Positions 52,818-61,471 of a stretch of 64,000 bases of DNA are shown here, piece by piece. Numbering within the stretch: the stretch's first letter is position 1; every line of letters begins with the position of its first letter. This stretch comes from Desertivirga xinjiangensis. Its GTDB lineage: Bacteria > Bacteroidota > Bacteroidia > Sphingobacteriales > Sphingobacteriaceae. The stretch spans positions 372,001-436,000 of the forward strand of contig NZ_JAFMZP010000003.1 of assembly GCF_024436435.1 (NCBI RefSeq), read 5' to 3'. Position numbers and translations under genes: made by a program. The notes beneath the pieces are model-generated. The model saw only the letters and a program-made list of their open reading frames with translations. It made no database searches and was not told the DNA's origin.

Positions 52818-54032
52818 ATGATGAGCCAACTTTCCAACATTGCAAAACAAGGTCTTATGCAGCCTCAGGAAGCAATGCTTGAAACGAAAACAAGGAAGAA
52901 TAATCTCCATATTGGCATCCCAAAAGAAACATCTTTCCAGGAGAACCGTATTGCGTTAACGCCGCTTTCCGTTGCCTTATTAGTAAATAATGGACATCAG
53001 GTATTGATTGAATCGGGTGCTGGCAACGGGGCAAATTTTTCGGACACTGATTATAGTGAACAAGGCGCACAGATCACGTACGATAAGAAGGAAGTGTTTA
53101 AATCCGATATCGTCATCAAGATTGGACCGCCTACTGAAGACGAGATTAGTTTAATGAAACCACAGCAGGTGCTTTTTTCTACGCTTCAAATGGCGTCTCT
53201 GAAGGCTGAAAGCCTGGAAGCGATGATGAAAAAGAAAATAACTGCCTTGTCTTACGAATATCTGCGAGATGAAGGCGGGATTTTAAGTGTGATCCGGTCA
53301 ATGAGCGAAATTGTTGGAGCAACTTCCATATTAATCGCAGCCGAGTATTTGAGCAATGTGTTTGCCGGAAAGGGATTAATGCTGGGGGGGATCACCGGTG
53401 TTCCTCCTACTGAAATAGTAATTCTTGGAGCAGGTACAGTAGCTGAGTATGCTGCCCGCACAGCTATATCTCTGGGTGCCGAGGTAAAGGTCTTCGACAG
53501 CTCTATTTACCGGCTTCGCCGCTTACAAAACAATATCGGGAGCCGTGTATTTACCTCTGTTATTCAGCCGATAGTATTGAATAAAGCCATCACTACCTGT
53601 GATGTGGTAATAGGAGCTATCCGCTCTACGAGCGGAAGGAGCCCTTGTATTGTATCAGAAGAAACAGTAAGCAAAATGAAACCAAACTCTGTGCTGATTG
53701 ATGTTAGTATAGATCAGGGTGGTTGCTTTGAAACGTCGAAGATCACTAACCACACACACCCTGTGTTCCGCAAGTATGATGTAATTCATTACTGTGTTCC
53801 GAATATTGCCTCGAGGGTTGCCCGTACTGCCACTTACGCTCTTACTAATATCTTTACACCCATACTCATGGAGATTGGAGAAATGGGCGGTATAATGAAT
53901 GTTATCTGGGAGAGGCCTGGAGTAAGGAATGCAATTTATCTATACCAGGGACACCTAACAAATAAACATCTGGCTGAACGGTTCAATATACCACCAAAGG
54001 ACCTTGAACTGTTGATCATTTCAAATCGATAA
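52818..54032 (+). CDS. ald: Alanine dehydrogenase
   Basis: NAD-dependent interconversion of L-alanine and pyruvate plus ammonia. It has the AlaDh/PNT N-terminal domain starting GIPKETSFQENRIALTP, and the Rossmann domain GAGTVAEYAARTAISLGAEV with Asp following in VFDSS. Late strings RSTSGRSPCIV and VPNIASRVARTATYALTN are typical. At 404 aa it is a little longer than the classic enzyme because of an N-terminal extension (about 1-30) and a helical C-terminus. It is followed by the nested inverted repeats that lead into yihY. Confidence 0.92.
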   Translation: MMSQLSNIAKQGLMQPQEAMLETKTRKNNLHIGIPKETSFQENRIALTPLSVALLVNNGHQVLIESGAGNGANFSDTDYSEQGAQITYDKKEVFKSDIVIKIGPPTEDEISLMKPQQVLFSTLQMASLKAESLEAMMKKKITALSYEYLRDEGGILSVIRSMSEIVGATSILIAAEYLSNVFAGKGLMLGGITGVPPTEIVILGAGTVAEYAARTAISLGAEVKVFDSSIYRLRRLQNNIGSRVFTSVIQPIVLNKAITTCDVVIGAIRSTSGRSPCIVSEETVSKMKPNSVLIDVSIDQGGCFETSKITNHTHPVFRKYDVIHYCVPNIASRVARTATYALTNIFTPILMEIGEMGGIMNVIWERPGVRNAIYLYQGHLTNKHLAERFNIPPKDLELLIISNR

Positions 54033-54083
54033 TCCCCTTCTCCTTAATGGATACAAGCAGCTTGCTATTAAATAGTATTTCTT

Positions 54084-54158
54084 AAAACACTTTTATTTAT
54101 TTATGCATTTAGTTTGAATATTATGTATTCAAAATATGCGTATAAATAAAAGTGTTTT
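54084..54158 (+). repeat. Nested perfect inverted repeats enclosing the yihY start codon
   Basis: Outer arms of 17 bases, AAAACACTTTTATTTAT (54084-54100) and its exact complement (54142-54158), lie across the yihY start. Inner arms of 8 bases, TTTGAATA (54113-54120) and TATTCAAA (54126-54133), sit in the loop. The ATG at 54136 lies in the outer loop; the outer right arm covers codons 3-8. Confidence 0.85.
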
Positions 54159-55098
54159 TAAAGATATATGGAAAATACTTATCGGAAGTTTTAATGGGTT
54201 TATGAATGATCGCTGCCTGAAGCTATGTGCAGCACTTTCGTATTATACCTTATTTTCCCTCGCTCCCATGCTTATCATGTTAATCTACCTGGCGGGTAAA
54301 ATATACGGAGAAGAAGCATTCCAGGGAAAAGTTTTTGAACAGATGAATAGCTTTATCGGCGCAGAAGCTGCTCTTCAAATCCAGGAAATTATCCAGAACG
54401 CGGCGATAAAGGAAAATTCTGTTTGGGCGATAGTGGTTGGTGTGGTAACTCTTTTCATTGGGGCGACCGGAGTTTTTATGGAGATCCAGGATTCCTTAAA
54501 CATGATCTGGCGGGTAAAGGCTAAACCACAGAAAGGCTGGCTAAAAATGATCACTAACCGTTTGTTGTCTTTCTCGATGATTGCAACTCTCGGCTTTCTT
54601 TTAATTGTTTCCCTTGTAATTAATGGTTTGATAGCTGCATTCAGTTCTAGACTTGAAGCTTATTTTGATCAAAGTCTCAATGTACTTATCTGGTTGATTA
54701 ACCTCGCGATCACCTTCCTGGTAATGGCAGTACTGCTTGGGATAATTTTCAAATTCTTGCCCGACGTTAAAATCAAATGGAAATTTGTTCGTGCAGGAGC
54801 CATCTTTACGGCTGTTTTGTTTATGCTTGGGCGTTATATTATCTCCCTGTATATTGAAAAGGTTGGCCCGGGAACTACGTACGGTGCGGCGGGTTCGCTT
54901 ATCGTCATACTAGTCTGGGTATACTATACTGCTGCGATATTATATTTTGGCGCGGAATTTACTCAGGTATACACCGAAAAATATTGTGGTACTATTGAGC
55001 CTGCATCTTATGCAGTTCATGTGCAGCAGATCGAAGAGGAAAAGGATGTTGCTGTTTTACCGAAGCAAAATCAAGACGAAAACCCTCCGGGATCTTAA
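54136..55098 (+). CDS. YihY/BrkB-family inner-membrane protein
   Basis: Polytopic protein with about six transmembrane helices (near 30-55, 90-115, 140-165, 180-205, 215-240 and 250-275) and a hydrophilic acidic C-terminal tail. The N-terminal LKLCAALSYYTLFSLAPMLIM and the later GPGTTYGAAGSLIVILVWVYY strings (seen in parts as ALSYYTLFSLAP and TYGAAGSLIVILVWVYY) mark the YihY/BrkB family, whose function is unsettled (formerly called RNase BN or virulence factor). 320 aa. It follows ald on the same strand. Its start codon is within nested inverted repeats that could control translation. Confidence 0.92.
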   Translation: MRINKSVFKDIWKILIGSFNGFMNDRCLKLCAALSYYTLFSLAPMLIMLIYLAGKIYGEEAFQGKVFEQMNSFIGAEAALQIQEIIQNAAIKENSVWAIVVGVVTLFIGATGVFMEIQDSLNMIWRVKAKPQKGWLKMITNRLLSFSMIATLGFLLIVSLVINGLIAAFSSRLEAYFDQSLNVLIWLINLAITFLVMAVLLGIIFKFLPDVKIKWKFVRAGAIFTAVLFMLGRYIISLYIEKVGPGTTYGAAGSLIVILVWVYYTAAILYFGAEFTQVYTEKYCGTIEPASYAVHVQQIEEEKDVAVLPKQNQDENPPGS

Positions 55099-55103
55099 CT
55101 TAA

Positions 55104-55133
55104 ATATGAAAGAGGTTTTTGCCTCTTTCATAT
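55104..55133. terminator. Bidirectional hairpin between yihY and the DUF4197 gene
   Basis: Perfect 12-bp stem ATATGAAAGAGG/CCTCTTTCATAT (55104-55115 and 55122-55133) with a TTTTTG loop. It lies between convergent genes. Confidence 0.8.
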
Positions 55134-55142
55134 GTGAAAATG

Positions 55143-55886
55143 CTAATTCGATTTGTTCCTGTCGGCATATCCGAACACCTTTTGCAGTAAAGAGGTGTTT
55201 CTTGCACTGAGATTCTGTCTGATCTTTAGCTCTTCCTTAGCAATTTCCTGGAACAAGCCGCTAATTGCCATTTGAGTAACATAACTGCTGAGGTCAGGAT
55301 TAATGTCGGCTGTTAGAGGAATCGCATTATACCGGGTAACTACATCACCCCAATATTTCGTTGCACCAACTTTTCCCAGGCTATTCTGAATAACAGGCCT
55401 GAACTTTTCCGTAAGCTGTGCGTTAGTTACTCTTTTGAAATAGCTTGTTGCGGCATCGTTCTGTCCTCCTAGAAGAATATTTGTGGCATCCGCTATCGTC
55501 ATTTGTTTAATGGCACTAATAAAGATAGGTTTAGCTTCTTTTGCTGCATCTTCAGCCGCACGGTTCAAGCTAGTGATCACGTTATCACATAGCTGGTTCA
55601 GTCCAAGGCTACGCAAGGTTTTTTCAGCTTTTTGTGCTTCAGCAGGAAAAAGAATTTTAATTGCGGCATTGCCTAAAAAACCGTTTTGACTGGATAAGCG
55701 CTCGGCGCTATAAGTTGTCCCATATTCTAAGGCCTGCTTTAGCCCGGAGGCAATTTCTGCAGAGCTTGGATTTAAACCGCCAACTCCTCCCTGCGTCATT
55801 ACCTGCTGGGCTGCTACATTCAGAGTTTCGCAACTGCTGAATAAAATCAAAGTTGTTGCCGCTACTATTAGTTTTATCTGTTTCAT
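55143..55886 (-). CDS. DUF4197 lipoprotein
   Basis: Lipoprotein of unknown function. From the ATG at 55886 the signal peptide ends in LFSSC (Cys19); the open frame to 55955 has extra residues with no signal character and is rejected. The mature protein is mainly helical (about 30-247), with the family string LKQALEYGTTYSAERLS and an NPDLSSYVTQMAISGLFQ stretch. 247 aa. It is convergent with yihY, with a shared hairpin. No enzyme motif is apparent. Confidence 0.88.
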   Translation of the reverse strand: MKQIKLIVAATTLILFSSCETLNVAAQQVMTQGGVGGLNPSSAEIASGLKQALEYGTTYSAERLSSQNGFLGNAAIKILFPAEAQKAEKTLRSLGLNQLCDNVITSLNRAAEDAAKEAKPIFISAIKQMTIADATNILLGGQNDAATSYFKRVTNAQLTEKFRPVIQNSLGKVGATKYWGDVVTRYNAIPLTADINPDLSSYVTQMAISGLFQEIAKEELKIRQNLSARNTSLLQKVFGYADRNKSN

Positions 55887-55983
55887 TTGTGTGTTTACAA
55901 GTTTAGAGCACATGCGCCTCCAATGGTTTAACATCATAATACACCAAAGAAACATAGATTAAGCGGTTTCTAAAGAATTCTAT

Positions 55984-57840
55984 TTAATTTTTTGAGGTCA
56001 ATAGCTCATCTGACAATAGAGAGGAGGATTTAACCAAGTTCAGGAATTCTTTTCGATAGCCTTCTTCATCCTGGCCGACAGCGGCTTTAGCCCATTCGAT
56101 TACCTCTTTGAAAGTTGCATTCTGTTTAAATTCTGAGTTCCTGAGGATCATTCCGTAAGCAGCTACCGAAGCGGCGAAGCGAAAATCATTTGAGGTACTT
56201 TTCCATGGTGTACTGGTGTCGATCACTGGCTTTTCGAAATGCTTGCTTGAATTTCCTGTCGCCGTTTTATAACGGATCTTCACAGTTAGCAATTCATCCC
56301 CTAATGCGAGTCGGGTGACTGATGGTTTTTGGTATTTCAGGACGTCTGAAAATCCTATGAATTTACTTTTTATACCGACGGGGATTATTTCATAAAGCGC
56401 TGTGACCGTATGCCCTGATCCCAGATCTCCTGCATCCTTTTCGTCGTTGTTAAAATCTTCGTTATTCAGCAGGCGGTTTTCATAACCTATCAGACGAAAA
56501 GCCTGCACCTTTCCAGGGTTAAATTCTACCTGAAGTTTGACATCTTTTGCAACGGTATGCAATGTCCCTCCAAACTGGCTTACAAGTACTTTGCGGGCTT
56601 CCGCAATATTATCCACATAGGCGTAATTGCCGTTACCCTTGTCCGCGAGAATTTCCATTTTGCTGTCTTTATAGTTCCCCATGCCAAAACCCAGTACAGT
56701 AAGAAAGATACCGCTTTCCCGTTTTTCCTCGATCATTCGCTGCATCTCGGAATCACTTGAGGTGCCAATGTTAAAATCTCCATCGGTGGCTAAGATCACG
56801 CGGTTGTTTCCTGCCTTTAGAAAGTTCTCCGCTGCAATAGCATAAGCCAGCTTTATGCCTGCACCACCTGCCGTAGAACCTCCCGCTTCAAGCTGATCTA
56901 ATGCGTTTTTAATTGTTTGCTTCCTATTGCCGGATGTTGGAGGTAACACCAAACCGGCGGCACCTGCATAGACCACTATGGATACCTTGTCGTCCTCTCG
57001 CAACTGGTTTACAAGGAGTTTAAGGGAAGACTTAAGCAATGGAAGCTTGTTTGGCTGGTTCATAGATCCCGAAACGTCGATCAGGAACACCAGATTTGAT
57101 GGAGGTATACTTCTTGTATCCATTTTTCTGCCCTGGAGCCCTATTTTTACAAGACGGTGGCTATTATTCCAAGGGGCTTCAGAGATTTCCGTGTCCATCG
57201 AAAGCGGTATATCCTTCTTCGGTTCTGGATAGGTATAGTTAAAATAGTTCAGCATCTCTTCAATCCGAACAGCATCTACTGGAGGTAGCTGACCGCTATT
57301 TACAAATCGCCTTACAGTGCTATAGGAGGCTACATCTACATCAATACTAAATGTCGATAGGGGATTCCGGCTGACATTTTTGAATCCATTTTCAGTAATG
57401 CTATTATAGGATTCTGTATTGAAATCTGGTACAGGCGGGTGGATGTAGTGGCGCCTGGATTTGACCATAGCTACGCCAGCAAGTTTTCCTGATAAAAGCT
57501 GAGTAGTCTGCACTTCCTTGTCTTCGAAAGCCCTGATCTTGACACTTAATTTAACATTAACTATTGTTTCAGTGCCAACAGTCACTTCTTTCTGCTGGTA
57601 ACCGGGGTAGGAGAATACCAGCGTTCTGTTGGCTTTGTCAAGAGTGACCTTGTAGAGACCCTGGCTATCAGAAGATGTTACTTTCGAAGAATTCTTAACC
57701 CGAATATCCACAGCACTTAGCGGCTGATTATTAGAGTTGTCAGTAATAATGCCACGGATTGTTTGTGCCATCGCTGGCGTTTGAGCCGGCACAAAAAAGA
57801 TCATTAGCAGAGCTTGAATAATATGGAAAGTCGTTCTCAT
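55984..57840 (-). CDS. Exported VWA-domain protein with CarboxypepD_reg and YfbK-type domains
   Basis: Envelope protein with a signal peptide (1-25, AMA/QT), a CarboxypepD_reg-like beta sandwich (about 27-100), a short segment resembling a SusC plug (LLSGKLAGVAMV, 115-126), a YfbK-type region (about 155-245), a VWA domain with an intact MIDAS, DVSGS at 255-259, and a C-terminal DUF3520-like region (about 430-610). VWA domains bind metal and protein partners; the role is unknown. It is divergently transcribed from an ECF sigma factor gene with only 161 bases between the starts, so it is a likely target or partner of that sigma system. Confidence 0.85.
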   Translation of the reverse strand: MRTTFHIIQALLMIFFVPAQTPAMAQTIRGIITDNSNNQPLSAVDIRVKNSSKVTSSDSQGLYKVTLDKANRTLVFSYPGYQQKEVTVGTETIVNVKLSVKIRAFEDKEVQTTQLLSGKLAGVAMVKSRRHYIHPPVPDFNTESYNSITENGFKNVSRNPLSTFSIDVDVASYSTVRRFVNSGQLPPVDAVRIEEMLNYFNYTYPEPKKDIPLSMDTEISEAPWNNSHRLVKIGLQGRKMDTRSIPPSNLVFLIDVSGSMNQPNKLPLLKSSLKLLVNQLREDDKVSIVVYAGAAGLVLPPTSGNRKQTIKNALDQLEAGGSTAGGAGIKLAYAIAAENFLKAGNNRVILATDGDFNIGTSSDSEMQRMIEEKRESGIFLTVLGFGMGNYKDSKMEILADKGNGNYAYVDNIAEARKVLVSQFGGTLHTVAKDVKLQVEFNPGKVQAFRLIGYENRLLNNEDFNNDEKDAGDLGSGHTVTALYEIIPVGIKSKFIGFSDVLKYQKPSVTRLALGDELLTVKIRYKTATGNSSKHFEKPVIDTSTPWKSTSNDFRFAASVAAYGMILRNSEFKQNATFKEVIEWAKAAVGQDEEGYRKEFLNLVKSSSLLSDELLTSKN

Positions 57841-58001
57841 GTTTTATATCGTTGATCTTACTGAGGATGCCGGGCGAACTGAGTTTCCACAAATTATTTT
57901 TTAAAAATATTGTGGTTTATGATAAAAATCTGCATCATTATGAAATATCAATAACACAAGCAGGCTTGAAATTTATCCGGCATAGAAATACGCGTGCATC
58001 G

Positions 58002-58547
58002 ATGACTGAAGCAGAAATGCTCTCTGAATATCGCCGTACCGGAGATTTGGAATTGCTAGGAAGATTGTTCGAAGCTTACATGCCTCTGCTCTACGGTGTC
58101 TGCTTGAAATATTTTAAGGAAGAAGATGAGAGTAAAGATGCTGTGATGCAGATATTTGAACAATTAATATCCAAGCTCAAAGTTCATGAGGTGAGCAACT
58201 TCAAAAGCTGGTTATATACTCTGGCAAGGAACCATTGTTTAATGGCTTTAAGAGTAAGCGGAAAACATGAGTTTGTAAATATCGAAGATTATGGTGTGGA
58301 AAAACCGCTGTTTCAGCATCCTGACTCTGATGGTGAAACTGAAGACCGGTTAAAAAGCTTGGAGCGCTGCATGAAAAAATTGCCGGAGGAACAGCGTTTG
58401 GCTGTAGATTTGTTTTATCTGCAAAAGAAGTGTTATAAGGAAGTGACTGATCTGACCGGATTTGATATCAACAAGGTTAAGAGCTACATCCAGAATGGCA
58501 AACGTAACCTCAGGATTTGTATGGAGAGAAGTGGTGGAAGCGAATAA
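58002..58547 (+). CDS. ECF-type RNA polymerase sigma factor
   Basis: Alternative sigma factor. Region 2 (about 20-90: LFEAYMPLLYGVCLKYF, DAVMQIFEQL) and region 4 (about 120-175: LPEEQRLAVDLFYLQKKCYKEV, then the helix-turn-helix INKVKSYIQNGKRNL) are visible. The ATG at 58002 matches the family start (181 aa); the open frame to 57852 would add 50 residues with no sigma character and run through the promoter region. The next gene begins inside its last codons, so translation is coupled. It is paired with a membrane anti-sigma-like protein and is divergent from the VWA-domain gene. Confidence 0.9.
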   Translation: MTEAEMLSEYRRTGDLELLGRLFEAYMPLLYGVCLKYFKEEDESKDAVMQIFEQLISKLKVHEVSNFKSWLYTLARNHCLMALRVSGKHEFVNIEDYGVEKPLFQHPDSDGETEDRLKSLERCMKKLPEEQRLAVDLFYLQKKCYKEVTDLTGFDINKVKSYIQNGKRNLRICMERSGGSE

Positions 58548-59523
58548 AATAACATATAAGGAGATAGAGCAGTATCTGAAAGGAACACTGGATGCGAGTG
58601 CTATGCATGAGCTGGAACGTCGTGCACTGGATGATCCATTTCTTGCAGATGCCCTCGAGGGTTATTCCCATACAGATCATGATGATGCTCATTTGAGTAT
58701 TCTGCAAAAGCAGCTTTACGAGCGGATCGCTATTCAACAGGAGAAAAAGAATATTTTCAATTTTACCTGGCAGCGGCTCAGCATTGCTGCGGTTGCAAGT
58801 TTGATGTTTATCAGCGCAAGTATTCTTTTTTGGATGAAGGGCAGCCAGCAGGAACCGGGGCTTGCATTGAAGGAGAAAAACGTAGATGTTGTTTTGCCTG
58901 ACAGCGATACCAGGCAGGAGCTGACCTCAAAAGAAAGGGAGGAGCTGAGCAAACCTGGGACACAGATCACAACTGCGAGACCGGTATTTCGACAAACTCC
59001 TGCCAAAACACCCAAGGCGGGCCCTCTTGAGAACGAACCGGTCCTGGCAAGTTTGAAAAAGGAAGAGCGGTCGGTCACGCTGAATGAGGTGATCGTGGTT
59101 GATAACAACGTGCAAGCCGATTCGAAGCCCAATGTGTCAGCTGCAGCCAGTGACACAATGGTTGTTCCTCAGGTGATCGCTGGCAGAACGTCTGGAGTCG
59201 TCATACGTGGCAGGAGCAATTTACCAAACGAATCAAAACAAGCAAATCCGTCGTTTGTACAGGCTGATTCTGAGCCTGTGATCGGCTGGAGGAAATACCA
59301 ACGCTATCTAAGGAATAATCGCAGTAATCCAGAAGCACTCATTCAGGACACCAATATCATCATATCTTTCACAGTGAATAGGGATGGACGACCTGAAAAT
59401 TTCAAGGTGGTTAAAGGCTTGAGCGATGCTTTCAACAACGAAGCTATAAGGCTTGTCAAGGAAGGTCCAAACTGGAAGCCTGGTTTGTCTGAGACCCAGT
59501 TAAGCGTTGAATTTAAAAAATAG
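58531..59523 (+). CDS. Membrane anti-sigma-like protein with C-terminal TonB-like domain and SusC plug-like linker
   Basis: A 330-residue single-pass protein with an N-terminal cytoplasmic helical region (about 1-78), a transmembrane helix (about 83-101), a long extracytoplasmic linker, and a TonB C-terminal-like domain (about 248-328: FTVNRDGRPENFKVVKGL, NEAIRLVKEGPNWKPG). The linker holds SVTLNEVIVV (181-190) and GRTSGVVIRGRS (218-229), which resemble the start of a SusC plug. The start is a GTG at 58531 or 58534 inside the sigma gene's last codons; an in-frame ATG at 58495 is less likely. Inferred role: anti-sigma or signal relay tied to TonB-linked transport. Confidence 0.75.
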   Translation: MVEANKITYKEIEQYLKGTLDASAMHELERRALDDPFLADALEGYSHTDHDDAHLSILQKQLYERIAIQQEKKNIFNFTWQRLSIAAVASLMFISASILFWMKGSQQEPGLALKEKNVDVVLPDSDTRQELTSKEREELSKPGTQITTARPVFRQTPAKTPKAGPLENEPVLASLKKEERSVTLNEVIVVDNNVQADSKPNVSAAASDTMVVPQVIAGRTSGVVIRGRSNLPNESKQANPSFVQADSEPVIGWRKYQRYLRNNRSNPEALIQDTNIIISFTVNRDGRPENFKVVKGLSDAFNNEAIRLVKEGPNWKPGLSETQLSVEFKK

Positions 59524-59575
59524 TTCGTTTTCCCGCACATTATGCTGGTTCTGCGGTTTTACATAAAACAAGCTT

Positions 59576-61438
59576 ATGAAGAAACTTTTTCTATTTTTTT
59601 GCATCGTTTTTTTTGCCTGCCAGCCTAAAAAAAAGGATATCACAAACGTCGAAATAGGCGAAAGAACTGACCCCCATTCTTTTTCAGAACCAGATAAAGC
59701 AATTGTCAAACACCTTGATCTCGAACTTCGTGTAGATTTCAGTTCTCATACAATTTCAGGGAAAGCGACGTGGGATATTCAAAATGTATCAGAAGCCGAT
59801 TCCATTGTGTTTGATACTCATCAGCTAAAAATAGATAAGGTTACTCTTAACGGCTTGGCCGAAGCTGCAGGATACACATTGGGGCGGGAAAATAAGATTT
59901 TGGGTAAAGCGCTTACGATAAAAATAACGCCTGATACGAAAAAAGTAAGTATTTGGTATAAAACGGCGGCGGATGCTGCCGCTCTGCAGTGGCTAACCGC
60001 CAGCCAGACAGCTGGAAAGAAACATCCTTATTTGTTTACTCAATCGCAGGCTATTCTTGCTCGTACCTGGGTACCCTGCCAGGACAGTCCCGGGATAAGA
60101 TTCACTTATAGAGCACATGTCTCTGTGCCAAAGGAGCTAATGGCAGTGATGAGTGCGGTCAATCCACAAATGAGATCGAAGGACGGGACTTACACGTTTG
60201 AACAAAAAAAACCGATCCCGTCTTATTTAATGTCCCTCGCCGTTGGTGACATCGATTTTAAGGAAATTGATGCCAGAACAGGAATTTACGCAGAGCCCAG
60301 CGTGCTACAAAAGGCCGCCTGGGAGTTTGCCGATATGGGTAAAATGGTGGCTGCCGCGGAGAAGATCTACGGGCCTTATCAGTGGGGAAGGTACGACGTA
60401 TTGGTGCTTCCCCCGAGTTTTCCATTTGGTGGAATGGAAAATCCAATGCTGACTTTTGCAACGCCTACAGTTCTCGCGGGCGACAGATCACTGGTGAATT
60501 TGATTGCGCATGAACTGGCACACAGTTGGAGCGGCAACCTTGTTACCAATGCCACATGGAATGACTTCTGGTTAAATGAAGGCTTTACTACTTATTTCGA
60601 AAGAAGAATTATAGAGGAAGTTTATGGTAGGGAAGAAGCGGAGATGCAGGAAGTGATTGGCTTTAACCTGCTAAAAGCAACGGTTGCCGAACTGGGAGAT
60701 AAGAATGATGATACTAAATTGAAAGGAAGCTTTGAAAACCGTAATCCGGACGATGGTGTTACAGACATTGCTTATGAGAAGGGTTATTCTTTTTTGCGGC
60801 TGATGGAAGAGGCTGCAGGCCGGAATGTGTTTGATGCCTTTGTAAGCGAATATTTCAAAGGCCACCAGTTTAAATCTATAGGCACAGAAGACTTTGTGTT
60901 ATATCTGCAAAAGAATCTTATAGCCAGAGACGTAAAGATTAGCGACAAAGTGCTGGTCTCCAAATGGATTTACGAACCGGGCATTCCGTCGAATGTAATC
61001 ATTCCGTCATCGGTGAAATTCAGGGCCATAGATTCTATAATAAAGTCCTGGGATGGAAGCGTTAAAGCTGGCAGGTTGGCTACAAAGATCAAAAGTACTA
61101 ACGAAAGGCTATACCTTATCAGCGCTTTGCCCGACAGTTTGTCGACACACGATCTTAGCCTTTTGGATAAAGACCTGGGTTTTACCCGTTCCGAAAATAC
61201 TGAAATACAATGTGCATGGTATACACTGGCCTTAAGATCAAATTACGAAAAAGCCTATCCGGAAATAGAAAAGTACCTGATTAATGTGGGACGGAGGAAA
61301 CTGGTGCTGCCTTTGTATAAAGAGATGGTAAAGACCGAAAAAGGAAAAAAATGGGCCAGGGAAGTTTACTTAAGGGCCCGGCCAAATTATCACTCTGTAA
61401 CTTTTAATACGATAGACGAGTTATTGGATGATAGATAA
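59576..61438 (+). CDS. M1-family aminopeptidase, LTA4-hydrolase-like, lipoprotein
   Basis: Zinc metallopeptidase of the envelope. The lipobox VFFAC puts the lipidated Cys at position 15. The saddle-like N-terminal domain (about 35-230) is followed by the thermolysin-like domain: the GGMEN substrate loop, zinc-binding HELAH (His312, Glu313, His316) and Glu335 in NEGFTTYFE. A C-terminal helical domain (about 480-615) is like that of leukotriene A4 hydrolase. 620 aa, normal. Unlike cytosolic relatives it is membrane-anchored outside the cytoplasm. It is monocistronic. Confidence 0.93.
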   Translation: MKKLFLFFCIVFFACQPKKKDITNVEIGERTDPHSFSEPDKAIVKHLDLELRVDFSSHTISGKATWDIQNVSEADSIVFDTHQLKIDKVTLNGLAEAAGYTLGRENKILGKALTIKITPDTKKVSIWYKTAADAAALQWLTASQTAGKKHPYLFTQSQAILARTWVPCQDSPGIRFTYRAHVSVPKELMAVMSAVNPQMRSKDGTYTFEQKKPIPSYLMSLAVGDIDFKEIDARTGIYAEPSVLQKAAWEFADMGKMVAAAEKIYGPYQWGRYDVLVLPPSFPFGGMENPMLTFATPTVLAGDRSLVNLIAHELAHSWSGNLVTNATWNDFWLNEGFTTYFERRIIEEVYGREEAEMQEVIGFNLLKATVAELGDKNDDTKLKGSFENRNPDDGVTDIAYEKGYSFLRLMEEAAGRNVFDAFVSEYFKGHQFKSIGTEDFVLYLQKNLIARDVKISDKVLVSKWIYEPGIPSNVIIPSSVKFRAIDSIIKSWDGSVKAGRLATKIKSTNERLYLISALPDSLSTHDLSLLDKDLGFTRSENTEIQCAWYTLALRSNYEKAYPEIEKYLINVGRRKLVLPLYKEMVKTEKGKKWAREVYLRARPNYHSVTFNTIDELLDDR

Positions 61439-61439
61439 A

Positions 61440-61468
61440 GTTTACCAGGAGATTCCCTCCCGGTAAAC
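61440..61468. terminator. Terminator hairpin between convergent genes
   Basis: A 12-bp stem with one mismatch (61440-61451 and 61457-61468) around a 5-base loop, between the M1 peptidase gene and the convergent porin-like gene. Confidence 0.75.
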
Positions 61469-61471
61469 ATA

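Noticed and set aside
57852-58001. N-terminal extension of the ECF sigma factor frame
   Set aside because: The extra 50 residues have no sigma-like character and fill the divergent promoter region; the family start is at 58002.
58462-58530. Longer start of the anti-sigma-like protein gene
   Set aside because: The frame here lies wholly inside the sigma factor region 4 coding sequence and its residues look like out-of-frame translation; a GTG at 58531 or 58534 begins the recognisable protein.
59533-59560. Weak hairpin CCGCA/TGCGG with a short T run before the M1 peptidase gene
   Set aside because: Five base pairs with a 14-base loop is too weak to call a terminator with confidence.
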